This document shows, piece after piece, positions 18,225 through 27,038 of a stretch of DNA of 64,000 bases; positions within the stretch are counted from its first letter, which is position 1; every line of letters starts with the position of its first letter. This DNA comes from Teredinibacter waterburyi. GTDB taxonomy: Bacteria; Pseudomonadota; Gammaproteobacteria; Pseudomonadales; Cellvibrionaceae. The notes under the pieces are model-generated. The model saw only the letters and a program-made list of their open reading frames with translations, was not told the origin of the DNA and searched no databases. The position numbers and the translations under genes are program-made. The stretch is from positions 62,001-126,000 of the forward strand of contig NZ_MRUH01000103.1 of NCBI RefSeq assembly GCF_001922985.1, read 5' to 3'.

Positions 18225-19334
18225 ATGGAATTGAATACAACAGAAGAGCTCATTGACGATATTCGTCAGGGTAAAATGATTATCTTGATGGACGACGAAG
18301 ATCGTGAAAATGAAGGTGATTTAATTATCGCGGCCGATCAGGTGCGCGCCGAAGATATCAACTTTATGGCTCGCAACGCCCGCGGGTTAATTTGCCTTAC
18401 GCTTACCGAAGCGCGCTGTCGCCAGCTCGATTTGCCTTTAATGGTGCGCGACAACCGCGCCGCTCACGCCACTAACTTTACCGTTTCTATTGAGGCCGCC
18501 GACGGCGTGACCACAGGCATATCGGCAGCCGACCGTGCTCGTACTGTACGTGCGGCTGTAGCGCGCGAGGCCAAGCCAAAAGATATCGTCCAGCCTGGCC
18601 ACATATTTCCGCTGATGTCCCAAGCGGGCGGTGTGCTTAGTCGGGCAGGGCATACCGAGGCCGGTTGCGACCTGTCTAGTCTTGCAGGGCTAGAGCCCGC
18701 AGCCGTAATAGTGGAAATTATGAATGAAGACGGTACCATGGCGCGGCGCCCCGATCTGGAGACCTTTGCCAAGGAATTCGATCTTAAAATAGGTACTATT
18801 TCCGATTTAATTCAATACCGCACGATCAACGAGAAAACCGTTAGCTGTATCAACGAGCGTACCGTCGTCACCGATTTTGGCGAATTTACCTTAAAGACCT
18901 ATCGTGACTCGGCTCGAGAAGAACTGCATTTCGCCATGATAAAAGGCGATGTTGCAGGGTCGGAACCGGTATTGGTGCGAGTGCATGTGGGCAGCACTGC
19001 GCGCGATGTGCTCACCCTGCGTCGCGACGTTAGCGATGCCGACCGATCTTGGCACTTTCATGCGGCCTTAAAAAAGGTTGCCGATGAAGGCCGAGGCGTG
19101 GTGGTGTTGATTTGCCATAGCGAAACGACCGAGGAAATTGAAGAAAGTATCGATTGGTTGCTGTCAGGCAAACCTGTTCGCCCAAAGCGAGATGTTGGCT
19201 ATAAGCAGGTAGGTACCGGCTCGCAGATACTTCAGGATCTCGGCGTTCAAAAGATGCGTTTAATGAGCGCGCCACTGAAATTTAAAGCACTTTCGGGGTT
19301 TAACCTCGAAGTTGTTGAGTATGTAAACGCGTAA
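18225..19334 (+). CDS. ribBA: 3,4-dihydroxy-2-butanone 4-phosphate synthase with degenerate GTP cyclohydrolase II half
   Basis: The first about 200 residues are a complete DHBP synthase: DDEDRENEGDL (metal and acid loop), ARGLICLTL, TGISAADRA and RAGHTEAGCDL. The C-terminal 170 residues follow the cyclohydrolase II fold, but the zinc and GTP motifs are gone: where active enzymes have SECLTGD...SLRCDCG this protein has VGSTARDVLTLRRDVSDAD, without any cysteine. So it should make only dihydroxybutanone phosphate from ribulose 5-phosphate. The missing activity is supplied by a separate ribA at 22684. This arrangement (degenerate RibBA plus stand-alone RibA) also occurs in pseudomonads and other gammaproteobacteria. 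Confidence 0.93.
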   Translation: MELNTTEELIDDIRQGKMIILMDDEDRENEGDLIIAADQVRAEDINFMARNARGLICLTLTEARCRQLDLPLMVRDNRAAHATNFTVSIEAADGVTTGISAADRARTVRAAVAREAKPKDIVQPGHIFPLMSQAGGVLSRAGHTEAGCDLSSLAGLEPAAVIVEIMNEDGTMARRPDLETFAKEFDLKIGTISDLIQYRTINEKTVSCINERTVVTDFGEFTLKTYRDSAREELHFAMIKGDVAGSEPVLVRVHVGSTARDVLTLRRDVSDADRSWHFHAALKKVADEGRGVVVLICHSETTEEIEESIDWLLSGKPVRPKRDVGYKQVGTGSQILQDLGVQKMRLMSAPLKFKALSGFNLEVVEYVNA

Positions 19335-19366
19335 CAGATTAATTAAAAAGACGAGTAGGACGGCAA

Positions 19367-19834
19367 ATGACTATCAAAGTAATTGAAGGTAATTTTAAAA
19401 CGGTAAGCGGAAAATATGCGCTTTTGGTAAGCCGCTGGAATAGCTTTGTCGTGGAGCACCTTAAAGACGGTGCAATCGATACTTTGCGTCGCCATGGTGT
19501 TGAAGACAAAGATATCGAAATCGTTTACGCCCCAGGCGCGTTTGAGTTTCCTCTGGCGGCACAAAAAATTGCTAGTACTGGTCGCTACGACGCCATCATC
19601 GCGCTCGGAGCGGTTATTCGTGGCGGTACACCACACTTCGATTACGTGGCGGGAGAATGTACTAAAGGTTTGGCTCAGGTATCACTGAACTCTGGTTTGC
19701 CGATTACCTTTGGTGTTTTAACCGTGGACTCCATCGAACAAGCGATTGAACGCTCCGGTACCAAAGCGGGTAACAAAGGCTCTGAAGCCGCCGCTACCGC
19801 ATTGGAAATGGTGTCGTTGTTTAACAATCTTTAA
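19367..19834 (+). CDS. ribH: 6,7-dimethyl-8-ribityllumazine synthase
   Basis: RibH condenses the pyrimidine from the RibD branch with dihydroxybutanone phosphate. The 155-residue protein shows [49 protein letters not shown] and [23 protein letters not shown], all typical, including the active-site His in TPHFDYV. It lies 32 bp after ribBA. An intrinsic terminator follows. Confidence 0.96.
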   Translation: MTIKVIEGNFKTVSGKYALLVSRWNSFVVEHLKDGAIDTLRRHGVEDKDIEIVYAPGAFEFPLAAQKIASTGRYDAIIALGAVIRGGTPHFDYVAGECTKGLAQVSLNSGLPITFGVLTVDSIEQAIERSGTKAGNKGSEAAATALEMVSLFNNL

Positions 19835-19848
19835 GTTGAAGATTAACT

Positions 19849-19891
19849 GCGCACGCCGGTCTTTTGAGCTGGTGTGCGCTTTTGTTTTTTT
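19849..19891 (+). terminator. Intrinsic terminator between ribH and nusB
   Basis: Stem GCGCACGCCGG paired with CTGGTGTGCGC (11 pairs including two G-T), 9-base loop, then T-rich TTTTGTTTTTTT. It ends only about 8 bp before the first possible nusB start, so nusB transcription must come by read-through or from an internal promoter that I cannot identify. Confidence 0.85.
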
Positions 19892-19898
19892 ATAGGTA

Positions 19899-20354
19899 AT
19901 GAATCAGATGAAAGTCTCCGCCGCCACTCGCAGTCGCGCCCGTCACTTTGCTATGCAAGCCATTTATCAGTGGCAGATTAGTAGCAACCCTATTAATTTG
20001 ATTGAGGCCGAGTATCACGCCGACAACGATATGTCGAAAGTGGATACCGAGTACTTTCACGAATTGTTTCACGGTGTTGCCAGCAGTAAGAGTGAATTAG
20101 ATGAGCAATTCACTCGCTATTTAAAGGGCATGACTTTGGAGCAGTTAGACCCGGTTACTCTGGCGTTGCTGCGTCTTTCGACTTACGAATTTAAAAATCG
20201 TATCGATGTCCCCTACCGCGTAGTTATAAACGAATCGGTTAACCTAGCCAAAAAATTTGGCGCCGAAGATAGCCATAAGTTTGTCAATGGCGTTCTCGAC
20301 CGAGTGGCTGGCGATCTGCGTAGCGCGGAAGTTTCGGCTAAGCGAAGGTCCTAG
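19899..20354 (+). CDS. nusB: Transcription antitermination factor NusB
   Basis: NusB binds NusE (S10) and boxA RNA in rRNA antitermination. The 151-residue protein has SRARHFAMQAIYQWQIS at the N-terminus and LDPVTLALLRLSTYEF, VPYRVVINESVNLAKKFG and KFVNGVLDRVA at the C-terminus, the full NusB all-helical fold. Two starts are possible, ATG 19899 and ATG 19908; the second gives the MKVSAATRSRARHF form more like E. coli NusB. It follows ribH as in most gammaproteobacteria, but with a terminator in between. Confidence 0.95.
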   Translation: MNQMKVSAATRSRARHFAMQAIYQWQISSNPINLIEAEYHADNDMSKVDTEYFHELFHGVASSKSELDEQFTRYLKGMTLEQLDPVTLALLRLSTYEFKNRIDVPYRVVINESVNLAKKFGAEDSHKFVNGVLDRVAGDLRSAEVSAKRRS

Positions 20355-20407
20355 TATTTAATCCTCAGCTCGCAATATTAGTTGTGGGCTTAACATCGCG
20401 TTACTCA

Positions 20408-21370
20408 ATGAACGAATTCGCTCTAATTAAGCGCTATTTTCAAGATGCTCAAACTGCCTCGCAGGTGGTGCTGGGTATCGGTGATGACTGTGCTTTGCTG
20501 GATATCCCAGGCCATCATCATTTGGCGGTTTCGGTGGATAGTTTAGTTGAGGGGGTACACTTTCCGAAGACTTATGCGCCGGAGAAAATTGCAACGCGTG
20601 CCTTTGCTGTTGCCCTGAGTGATTTGGCGGCAATGGGTGCTAAGCCTCTAGGGTTTACCTTGTCGCTAACCCTGCCAGAGGCTCTCGTTAGCGACGCGTG
20701 GTTGGCGCCATTTGCCAGCGGCTTGCTTCAGGTGGCGGCTCAGTACCGCTGCCCGCTTATTGGTGGTGATACCACTCGCGGCCGGCTTACGGTCGGCGTT
20801 CAGGTTTTAGGTGCTGTCGAGCAGGGTAGAGCTCTAACACGCAGCGGTGCTGAAGCCGGTGATCAGGTTTTTGTTACTGGCCCGCTTGGCGACGGTGCCG
20901 CAGCTCTCGCGGTGTTGATGGGTGAGCTAACCTTGCCAGCTGAACAAAGTGCCTATTTAGAGCGACGCTTTAGTCAGCCTCAAGCGCGAATAGCGGCTGG
21001 CAGGGCATTGCTAGGAATAGCATCCAGCGCGATAGATATTAGTGACGGCCTGCTCGCAGACTTGGGTCATATATGTGATGCCAGTGGCGTGGGGGCTCGT
21101 TTAGAGTTAAGTGGTATACCCTACAGCCGAGGCTTGCAGTCTTATGTCCGCCCGCAGCAATTGTTGCAGTGGGCGCTCAGCGGTGGCGATGATTATCAGC
21201 TGTGTTTTACCCTGCCACCCGAGCAGCGTCCAGCACTTGATCGTCTTTGCGCCAATGGGCAGTTGGAAGCCCATTGTATCGGTGAGATGGTTCTACATAG
21301 CGGTATCGATTGCCGTCTTAATGGTGCGGTTTACCAGCCAGAAGCTACAGGATATTCACATTTTGATTGA
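20408..21370 (+). CDS. thiL: Thiamine-monophosphate kinase
   Basis: ThiL phosphorylates thiamine monophosphate to the active coenzyme. Visible: GIGDDCALL near the N-terminus (Mg/ATP), SVDSLVEGVHF, ALSDLAAMGAKPLG, GGDTTRG, TGPLGDGAAAL, AIDISDGLLADLGHI and SGGDDYQLCF. A GTG at 20384 extends the frame by eight codons, but ATG 20408 gives MNEFALIKRYF, matching family N-termini; 320 residues result. No distinct ribosome binding site. Overlaps pgpA by 8 bp. Confidence 0.93.
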   Translation: MNEFALIKRYFQDAQTASQVVLGIGDDCALLDIPGHHHLAVSVDSLVEGVHFPKTYAPEKIATRAFAVALSDLAAMGAKPLGFTLSLTLPEALVSDAWLAPFASGLLQVAAQYRCPLIGGDTTRGRLTVGVQVLGAVEQGRALTRSGAEAGDQVFVTGPLGDGAAALAVLMGELTLPAEQSAYLERRFSQPQARIAAGRALLGIASSAIDISDGLLADLGHICDASGVGARLELSGIPYSRGLQSYVRPQQLLQWALSGGDDYQLCFTLPPEQRPALDRLCANGQLEAHCIGEMVLHSGIDCRLNGAVYQPEATGYSHFD

Positions 21371-21887
21371 TGATACCTCAACGCCGCAAAGTTCGCCGGC
21401 TATCGGCCCCAACCCGCGGTTTTCCGATCTATTAAGGGATTTTAAGCTATTGCTGGCGTTTGGCTTTGGCTCCGGCCTGTCGCCGATCGTCCCAGGCACT
21501 ATGGGTACGCTTAGTGCGGTCCCCTTTATGTTGGCTTTGTTGCTGTTGCCTTTGCCCGCCTATTTACTTTGCTTATTGGTAGCCTCGGTATTCGGAGTCT
21601 ATCTTTGTGGGTACGCCTCCAAACGTTTGGGGGTGCATGATCACAAAGGTATTGTTTGGGACGAATATGTTGGCCTGTGGATTACCTTTATCGCCGTACC
21701 GGTCAGTTGGCAGACTCTGCTGGCGGGCTTTGTGCTGTTTCGGTTTTTCGATATGGTCAAACCTTGGCCCATCTCGATTGCGGACCGAAAGATTCACGGT
21801 GGCCTAGGCATCATGCTGGATGATATTCTGGCCGGTAGCGCCGCTTGGGCGTTAATGCAGCTAGCTATGTGGTACCAGCTGATTTAG
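21363..21887 (+). CDS. pgpA: Phosphatidylglycerophosphatase A
   Basis: PgpA dephosphorylates phosphatidylglycerol phosphate in the inner membrane. The family signature GFGSGLSPIVPGTMGTLSAVP is followed by three hydrophobic membrane segments, GIVWDEYVGLW with the metal-binding acids, and DDILAGSAAW. The frame is open far upstream within thiL, but family alignment begins around residue 20 of the form starting at TTG 21363, which has an AGGA ribosome binding site about 10 bases away; an ATG at 21321 is the alternative. The start is therefore uncertain, the product is not. Coupling to thiL by overlap is typical. Confidence 0.9.
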   Translation: MIDDTSTPQSSPAIGPNPRFSDLLRDFKLLLAFGFGSGLSPIVPGTMGTLSAVPFMLALLLLPLPAYLLCLLVASVFGVYLCGYASKRLGVHDHKGIVWDEYVGLWITFIAVPVSWQTLLAGFVLFRFFDMVKPWPISIADRKIHGGLGIMLDDILAGSAAWALMQLAMWYQLI

Positions 21888-21900
21888 TTGAGGAGTGGTT

Positions 21901-22638
21901 ATGGTCGTTGATCTAACTCGCGAATTTGCAAGGATTGTAAAAAGGCTAAAGGTTTCGGTATGTCTGATGTGTAGTGCATTTGTTTTGCGCAGCGCGTTCG
22001 TTTTGTTACGCACCGTATTGCTTGTGTTGACCGTACTTTGCTCGACTTCGGCACTAGCACAGCAAGTAGAAGTGCGGCTGTTATTCAAAGGAAGTGCTGT
22101 TCTAGAGATCGATGGCAAGCACCGCACCGTAAAAGAGGGTAAAACAACGCCTGAAGGTGTCACCCTTGTCGAAGCCACGAGCAAATATGTAGTAGTCGAT
22201 ATTAACGGTAAGCGAGAAAAATTAGTGCTCTCCCGTCGCGTTGGTGGCACTTATAAAGATGCGGGTAAATCTACCGTGCGCATTGCTAGCTCTGCTTATG
22301 GCCACTACGTGACTGGCGGCCAGATAAACCGTAGGTCGGTGCAGTTTATGGTGGATACCGGCGCAACCAGTATTTCCCTAAGCTCGGTTGCTGCAGAACG
22401 TATCGGCCTTAGCTATAGCAATGGCGAACAGATGCGGGTTGGTACAGCTAATGGCAATGTGACGGGTTATCGCGTGCTATTAAGTAGTGTTAGCGTCGGC
22501 TCAATATCTCTAACCAATATTGAAGCTATCGTTATCGAGGGCGAATTTCCTGAAGACGTGCTCTTGGGGAACAGTTTTTTAAGCCGGGTCGAAATGAAAG
22601 TCGACCAAGGTGTTTTGGTTTTACAGGCAAAATATTAA
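21901..22638 (+). CDS. Retropepsin-like aspartic protease, membrane or periplasmic
   Basis: A 245-residue protein with a hydrophobic N-terminal segment (about residues 25-55, ending STSALAQQ) that is a signal peptide or anchor. The C-terminal about 120 residues match clan AA retropepsin-like proteases: the active-site motif VDTGATSISLS, then IEGEFPEDVLLGNSFLSRVEM with the second conserved strand. Such proteins act as homodimers. Residues 60-120 form a small basic beta domain of unknown type. The gene follows pgpA by 13 bp with AGGAG in front of ATG 21901 and precedes ribA by 45 bp, so it sits within the vitamin operon. Substrate unknown; no link with riboflavin is evident. Confidence 0.8.
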   Translation: MVVDLTREFARIVKRLKVSVCLMCSAFVLRSAFVLLRTVLLVLTVLCSTSALAQQVEVRLLFKGSAVLEIDGKHRTVKEGKTTPEGVTLVEATSKYVVVDINGKREKLVLSRRVGGTYKDAGKSTVRIASSAYGHYVTGGQINRRSVQFMVDTGATSISLSSVAAERIGLSYSNGEQMRVGTANGNVTGYRVLLSSVSVGSISLTNIEAIVIEGEFPEDVLLGNSFLSRVEMKVDQGVLVLQAKY

Positions 22639-22683
22639 AGCGGAACTCAGTTCTAAGCTGAGCCGATATGTAAGGAAAATTGA

Positions 22684-23298
22684 GTGGCAGTAACCTACGT
22701 TGAATCATCCAAGCTTCCCACCGCGATGGGAATGTTTGAAATGCACGGGTTTGCGGACGACGACTCGGACAAAGAACATGTTGTGCTAACAATGGGCGAT
22801 TATCGTCACGCCGATGTGTTGTTAGTTCGTATCCATTCGGAATGTTTAACGGGCGACGCCTTATTCTCACTGCGTTGCGACTGTGGCGCACAGTTACAGG
22901 CGGCCATGCATCGCATTGCGGTTGAAGGTCGCGGTGCTATTTTTTATTTGCGGCAAGAAGGGCGCGGTATTGGCTTACTGAATAAAATTCGCGCTTACCG
23001 CCTGCAGGACAAAGGTGCCGATACCGTTGAGGCCAATGAGCAGTTGGGGTTCGGTGCCGATATGCGCGACTACTCAATCTTGAAGCCGATGTTTGCGCAG
23101 CTGGGTATCAGCAAGGTTAAGCTGTTAACCAACAATCCGCGCAAAGTTAAGGCCTTAGTTGATTTGGGGATTGATGTGGTTGAACGCATTGCCCACGAAA
23201 CCGGTCGCAACCCCCACAACGCACACTACCTCGCTACCAAGAAGGGTAAGCTTGGACATTTACTGGTTGAGGGCGACGACGATGCTGCTGGCGCTTAG
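22684..23298 (+). CDS. ribA: GTP cyclohydrolase II
   Basis: RibA performs the first committed step of riboflavin synthesis, opening GTP. In this 204-residue protein the zinc ligands are present in [17 protein letters not shown], and the GTP-binding [16 protein letters not shown] and [11 protein letters not shown] motifs follow. The start is GTG. It complements the RibBA at 18225, whose cyclohydrolase half is degenerate. It is the last gene of the plus-strand block; the antiporter gene converges on it. Confidence 0.96.
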   Translation: MAVTYVESSKLPTAMGMFEMHGFADDDSDKEHVVLTMGDYRHADVLLVRIHSECLTGDALFSLRCDCGAQLQAAMHRIAVEGRGAIFYLRQEGRGIGLLNKIRAYRLQDKGADTVEANEQLGFGADMRDYSILKPMFAQLGISKVKLLTNNPRKVKALVDLGIDVVERIAHETGRNPHNAHYLATKKGKLGHLLVEGDDDAAGA

Positions 23299-23384
23299 CG
23301 ACATCTTATAGCGATCGCTTAGCTCGCCGACTATTTCATTATCTATCTAAAATCCATCTGTAGGCGTAACGGTTTTTTACGTCT

Positions 23385-25130
23385 TTACGACTGGTTTGAA
23401 GCCGAGCGCCCTAGAGGTTCGGCTGCTGCAATCTCACCTGTTGGCATCTTTACTTCTGAGTAGTAATCAATTTTAAAATTCGTCATTGTCAGTTCAATTT
23501 GCTCCGTTTCAAACCCCAGCAGCATCAGCGCTTCTCGAGCGATTTCTGTGCTAGCTTCGAATGTTTCCGATACGGTGAACTGAGCCCCGCTGGCTCGCAA
23601 AACGCGACAGAGATCGCGATTGTGTGCGCGCGCAAAAATAGGAACGTGCGGGAAGTTACTGTGAAGAGCGTGCACAACTTTTTCGGCGCCTTCTAAATTG
23701 TCGATTGCGACTATCGCAAGGGGGGCCGAACCGGCGCCTGCTGCACGTAATACCTCGGGTTTTTGCGCTTCACCAAAATAGACGGGGTGGCCGCTCGCTC
23801 GGGCGGCGTTGACCTCCGCGATTTTGTTGTCGATAGCAATGTAGGGAACATTCATACGCTCGAATAGCTCACCAATACGTCTTCCCATGCGGCCGTAGCC
23901 CGCGATGAGAATGGGCGATTTCGCTCGGGTTTCGGCATCAATTTCGGCGGCATCACCACCGTCTAGGACAAGACGCTCAGAGGCGAGTGCGCGTCTCGCT
24001 AACAAGTTGAGCAGCGGCGTTACCAGCATACTTAGTAGAACGACGACGAGTAATTTTTGAAATAATGCCGGTTCCAATAGTGATTTCTGGAAGGCAACGG
24101 CAAACAATACAAGGGCGAATTCGCCACTTTGAGCGAGCAAGTAGGCCAATGCCTGTGCGGGGCTGCTGGCGATTTTAAACAGCCTCGCCAATACAAAAAG
24201 AATCACAAATTTTAGCGCTATCAGGGTGATTAATGCCGTAACAATTAACAGCGGTGATTCCAGTAGGGTTTGAATATTGAGCGACATACCCATCGCCATA
24301 AAAAATAAGCCGAGTAATAGACTGCGAAAGGGCTCGATTTCAGCGGTAATTTGGTGGCGGAAGGATGAGTCTGCAATTAGCAGCCCCGCGACGAACGCGC
24401 CCATCGCCATTGATAGGCCCGCGGCTTCAAAAGCGCCAGCAAAACCCAATACCAGCAAAAGTGCGGTAGCTGTGAATATGTCGGGCGATGCAGCATTCGC
24501 GAGCAGATTCAGCAGCGGGTTCAATATAAAGCGGGCTGCCAAAACAATCAGGACAAGAATAAAAAGCGCCTCAGCAAAGGCAATAACAACGTCGGCGGCA
24601 AAGTTGGAACTCCCTTGGCTAACAAGAGATAAATAGGCTAAGAGCGGTACCACCGCTAAATCTTGCATAAGCAATACGGCGATGGCCGGGCGACCGTGAG
24701 GGGTGTTGAGTGCTTTAGTTTCGCTTAAAATTTGTAGTACGAAAGCGGTCGAGGAGAGTGCGAAGGCAGAGCCGAGCAATATTGCGACTGGCCAGCGAAC
24801 CGCTAAAAAATAATTGAGTAATGCTGTTAACGCGAGCGCTGTAATTACCACTTGCGCCCCGCCTAAGCCGAATACATGCACGCGCATTTTCCAAAAACGC
24901 GAAGGCTTTAGTTCGATACCTATAACGAATAATAAAAGTACAACGCCAAGTTCCGACAGGTGTTGAATATCGTCAAATTCACTAAAGTAACCAATTCCAG
25001 ATGGCCCAAGAATGATGCCGGCCACAAGGAAGCCTGGAATGGTGCCCAGCTTAGACCATTGGAAAATGGGTACAGCAATGACGGCAGCTGCAAGTAGAAC
25101 GATTATGTCGGTAAGATAGTGAGCGGGCAC
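23385..25130 (-). CDS. Cation:proton antiporter with RCK domain (KefB/YbaL-like, CPA2)
   Basis: About 581 residues. The first about 385 contain some 12 hydrophobic segments of the CPA2 sodium/proton exchanger fold (LGTIPGFLVAGIILGPSG, LGVVLLLFVIGIELKPSRFW, SSTAFVLQIL, QDLAVVPLL). The C-terminal part is a TrkA-N/RCK nucleotide-binding domain with GYGRMGRRIGELF and the Asp of YIAIDNK; there is no RCK-C domain visible, but a short tail. It should exchange K+ (or another monovalent cation) for protons under nucleotide or redox control. The first possible start is GTG 25139, but AAGG spaces correctly to GTG 25130, used here. Whether it is Kef-type (glutathione-gated) or YbaL-type cannot be said. 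Confidence 0.85.
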   Translation of the reverse strand: MPAHYLTDIIVLLAAAVIAVPIFQWSKLGTIPGFLVAGIILGPSGIGYFSEFDDIQHLSELGVVLLLFVIGIELKPSRFWKMRVHVFGLGGAQVVITALALTALLNYFLAVRWPVAILLGSAFALSSTAFVLQILSETKALNTPHGRPAIAVLLMQDLAVVPLLAYLSLVSQGSSNFAADVVIAFAEALFILVLIVLAARFILNPLLNLLANAASPDIFTATALLLVLGFAGAFEAAGLSMAMGAFVAGLLIADSSFRHQITAEIEPFRSLLLGLFFMAMGMSLNIQTLLESPLLIVTALITLIALKFVILFVLARLFKIASSPAQALAYLLAQSGEFALVLFAVAFQKSLLEPALFQKLLVVVLLSMLVTPLLNLLARRALASERLVLDGGDAAEIDAETRAKSPILIAGYGRMGRRIGELFERMNVPYIAIDNKIAEVNAARASGHPVYFGEAQKPEVLRAAGAGSAPLAIVAIDNLEGAEKVVHALHSNFPHVPIFARAHNRDLCRVLRASGAQFTVSETFEASTEIAREALMLLGFETEQIELTMTNFKIDYYSEVKMPTGEIAAAEPLGRSASNQS

Positions 25131-25436
25131 GGGTACCACCTTGAGGGTTTATCGAAACAAACCAATTGGTTATAGCAATACTGAAAATAGCACGACCTAA
25201 TCTAACTTGGTATGAGTATTGCGATACTAATTCACACTAGCGCTAAGGGCGCTGCGATTATTTGTCATTTTAACTAAAAACCATGATTATTGTTGAGCGT
25301 CTTGCATTTTCGGTAGCGTAAAGCCGATAAGGATATGATTAAATGTGAATGCGCGTAACGATGAATATCTACCCCTCCCATAGGTACTATAGCTGGTACT
25401 AATGATTCTCCTACAAAAAGAAAAGAGTGCTTATTA
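25131..25436. other. Divergent intergenic region before the ATP-grasp cluster
   Basis: No gene seen. It holds a perfect 12-bp palindrome AACCAATTGGTT at 25160-25171, about 30 bp upstream of the antiporter start, a possible operator. On the other side a GGTACTA heptamer occurs twice, 12 bp apart (25383 and 25395), overlapping a TACTAT hexamer that could be a -10 box for the ATP-grasp gene; no convincing -35 box accompanies it. Confidence 0.35.
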
Positions 25437-26882
25437 ATGGCCAATGATTGGAAAAACTATTCCTCCGGCGATTTTTTCGATGAACTCATGAGCAGCCCCG
25501 GGAACGCCCGTCAGCCAGCCCGTAAAATTGTTTCCTACCTTAAATCGCTGAGCGCAGAAGATATTGCGGCTCGCAGGCAGGCGGCGGAAAGTACAATCCG
25601 CGAAATGGGGGTTTCCTTCACAGTTTATTCGGAAGGCGGCAACATCGATCGCGCATGGCCATTCGATATTATTCCCAGGGTGATTTCAAATAAGCAGTGG
25701 GCAGTTGCCGAGGCGGGTTTAAAACAGCGCTTGAGAGCGCTTAACCTGTTTATTAACGACCTCTACCACGACCAAAAAATTATTAAGGATGGGATCATTC
25801 CAGAGTTCGTCCTAAAGCAGTCGAAAAACTACCGTAAAGAATGTGAAGGCATAACGCCCCCATTTGGGGTGTGGGCTCATATCTGCGGCACCGATTTGGT
25901 GCGCGCGGGTGATGGCGAGTTCTATGTGCTGGAAGATAATTTACGCGTCCCTTCTGGCGTGTCATACATGTTGGAAAATCGCGCAATCACTAAGCGTGTA
26001 TTGCCCGAGCTATTCGAGCAGAGCGAGATTGCTCCAGTAGATGATTACCCCGCCAGATTGTTTGATACGCTTGCTGCACTATCACCGCGCAAAGGCAAAA
26101 AGCCTGTGATCGTGGTGTTGACACCCGGCATCTATAACTCCGCTTATTTCGAGCATGCGTACTTGGCGCAACAAATGGGCGCGGAGCTGGTGGAAGGTAG
26201 CGATCTGGTGGTTGATTCCGACGACTGCGTTTATATGAAGACAATTTCTGGACTGGAGCGAGTCGATGTTATTTATCGCCGCATCGATGATTTGTTTCTC
26301 GATCCCGAGGTGTTTGATAAGAAATCTGTACTGGGAGTGGCCGGATTGATGCGTGCTTGGCGCGCGGGTAACGTCGCTTTAGCCAACGCGCCTGGCGCGG
26401 GCGTTGCGGACGACAAGGTGGTTTATGCCTATGTTCCGCAGGTGATCAAATACTATCTAGATGAAGATCCGATTTTGCCAAACGTCGAAACCTTTCTTTG
26501 CTACGACGATAAACAGCGTGAATATGTGTTGGCTAACCTTGATAAACTCGTGGTTAAGCCTGCCAATGAATCGGGTGGTTACGGCATGTTAGTCGGGCCG
26601 CATTCAACCAAAAAAGAACGTGAAACCTTTGCTGGTCTTATCAAGGCAAATCCACGCAACTATGTTGCGCAGCCCACTCTAGCGTTGTCGACCGCACCGA
26701 CGTTGGTGGAGAAAAATGAGCTAGAGCCGCGCCATTTGGATCTGCGCCCGTTTATCTTGCAGGGCAATGACATCTATGTAACCCGCGGTGGATTAACACG
26801 CGTGGCGATGAAAAAAGGGTCGTTAGTGGTGAATTCATCTCAAGGTGGTGGCAGTAAAGATACTTGGATAGTTGATGCATAG
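25437..26882 (+). CDS. Circularly permuted ATP-grasp protein (type 2), first module
   Basis: A 481-residue protein of the COG2308 family: amidoligase-like enzymes with a circularly permuted ATP-grasp fold, predicted to join a carboxylate to an amine. Typical blocks are visible: FYVLEDNLRVPSGVSYMLENR (about residues 161-181, with the acid/Asn pair expected for metal binding), VVLTPGIYNSAYFEHAYLAQQMG, DVIYRRIDDLFLDP, then the ATP-phosphate region VVKPANESGGYGMLVGP (about 373-389) and the C-terminal YVTRGGLTRVAMKKGSLVVNSSQGGGSKDTW. No signal peptide, so cytoplasmic. It heads a five-gene plus-strand cluster with alpha-E and transglutaminase genes. Substrates are unknown for the family. Confidence 0.88.
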   Translation: MANDWKNYSSGDFFDELMSSPGNARQPARKIVSYLKSLSAEDIAARRQAAESTIREMGVSFTVYSEGGNIDRAWPFDIIPRVISNKQWAVAEAGLKQRLRALNLFINDLYHDQKIIKDGIIPEFVLKQSKNYRKECEGITPPFGVWAHICGTDLVRAGDGEFYVLEDNLRVPSGVSYMLENRAITKRVLPELFEQSEIAPVDDYPARLFDTLAALSPRKGKKPVIVVLTPGIYNSAYFEHAYLAQQMGAELVEGSDLVVDSDDCVYMKTISGLERVDVIYRRIDDLFLDPEVFDKKSVLGVAGLMRAWRAGNVALANAPGAGVADDKVVYAYVPQVIKYYLDEDPILPNVETFLCYDDKQREYVLANLDKLVVKPANESGGYGMLVGPHSTKKERETFAGLIKANPRNYVAQPTLALSTAPTLVEKNELEPRHLDLRPFILQGNDIYVTRGGLTRVAMKKGSLVVNSSQGGGSKDTWIVDA

Positions 26883-26925
26883 CTTTGCTTCAACTCGAAG
26901 TTTCCGCTGAAAGTGAATCAGTTAG

Positions 26926-26994
26926 GTTCGCAACCTATTCGTTCGCAACTTATTTGTTGCGATGTAATTAACGCCGCGCTGTAAAACAGCGGCG
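26926..26994 (+). repeat. Tandem repeat and two hairpins between ATP-grasp and alpha-E genes
   Basis: A 15-bp unit beginning GTTCGCAAC occurs twice in tandem (26926-26940, 26941-26955; 13 of 15 identical). The second copy forms a 7-bp hairpin with the following GTTGCGA (26943-26949 with 26956-26962). A second hairpin follows at 26972-26994, CGCCGCGCTGT with ACAGCGGCG, one bulge. Neither has a T-run, so they are more likely RNA-stabilising or processing structures than terminators. Confidence 0.55.
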
Positions 26995-27038
26995 AAGCTA
27001 AAAGCCGTAATTTAAGAGCTTAAATAGGAGCTTAAACA

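Noticed and set aside
21111-21362. Open extension upstream of pgpA
   Set aside because: It lies inside thiL in another frame, has no PgpA similarity and a composition unlike a signal or membrane segment.
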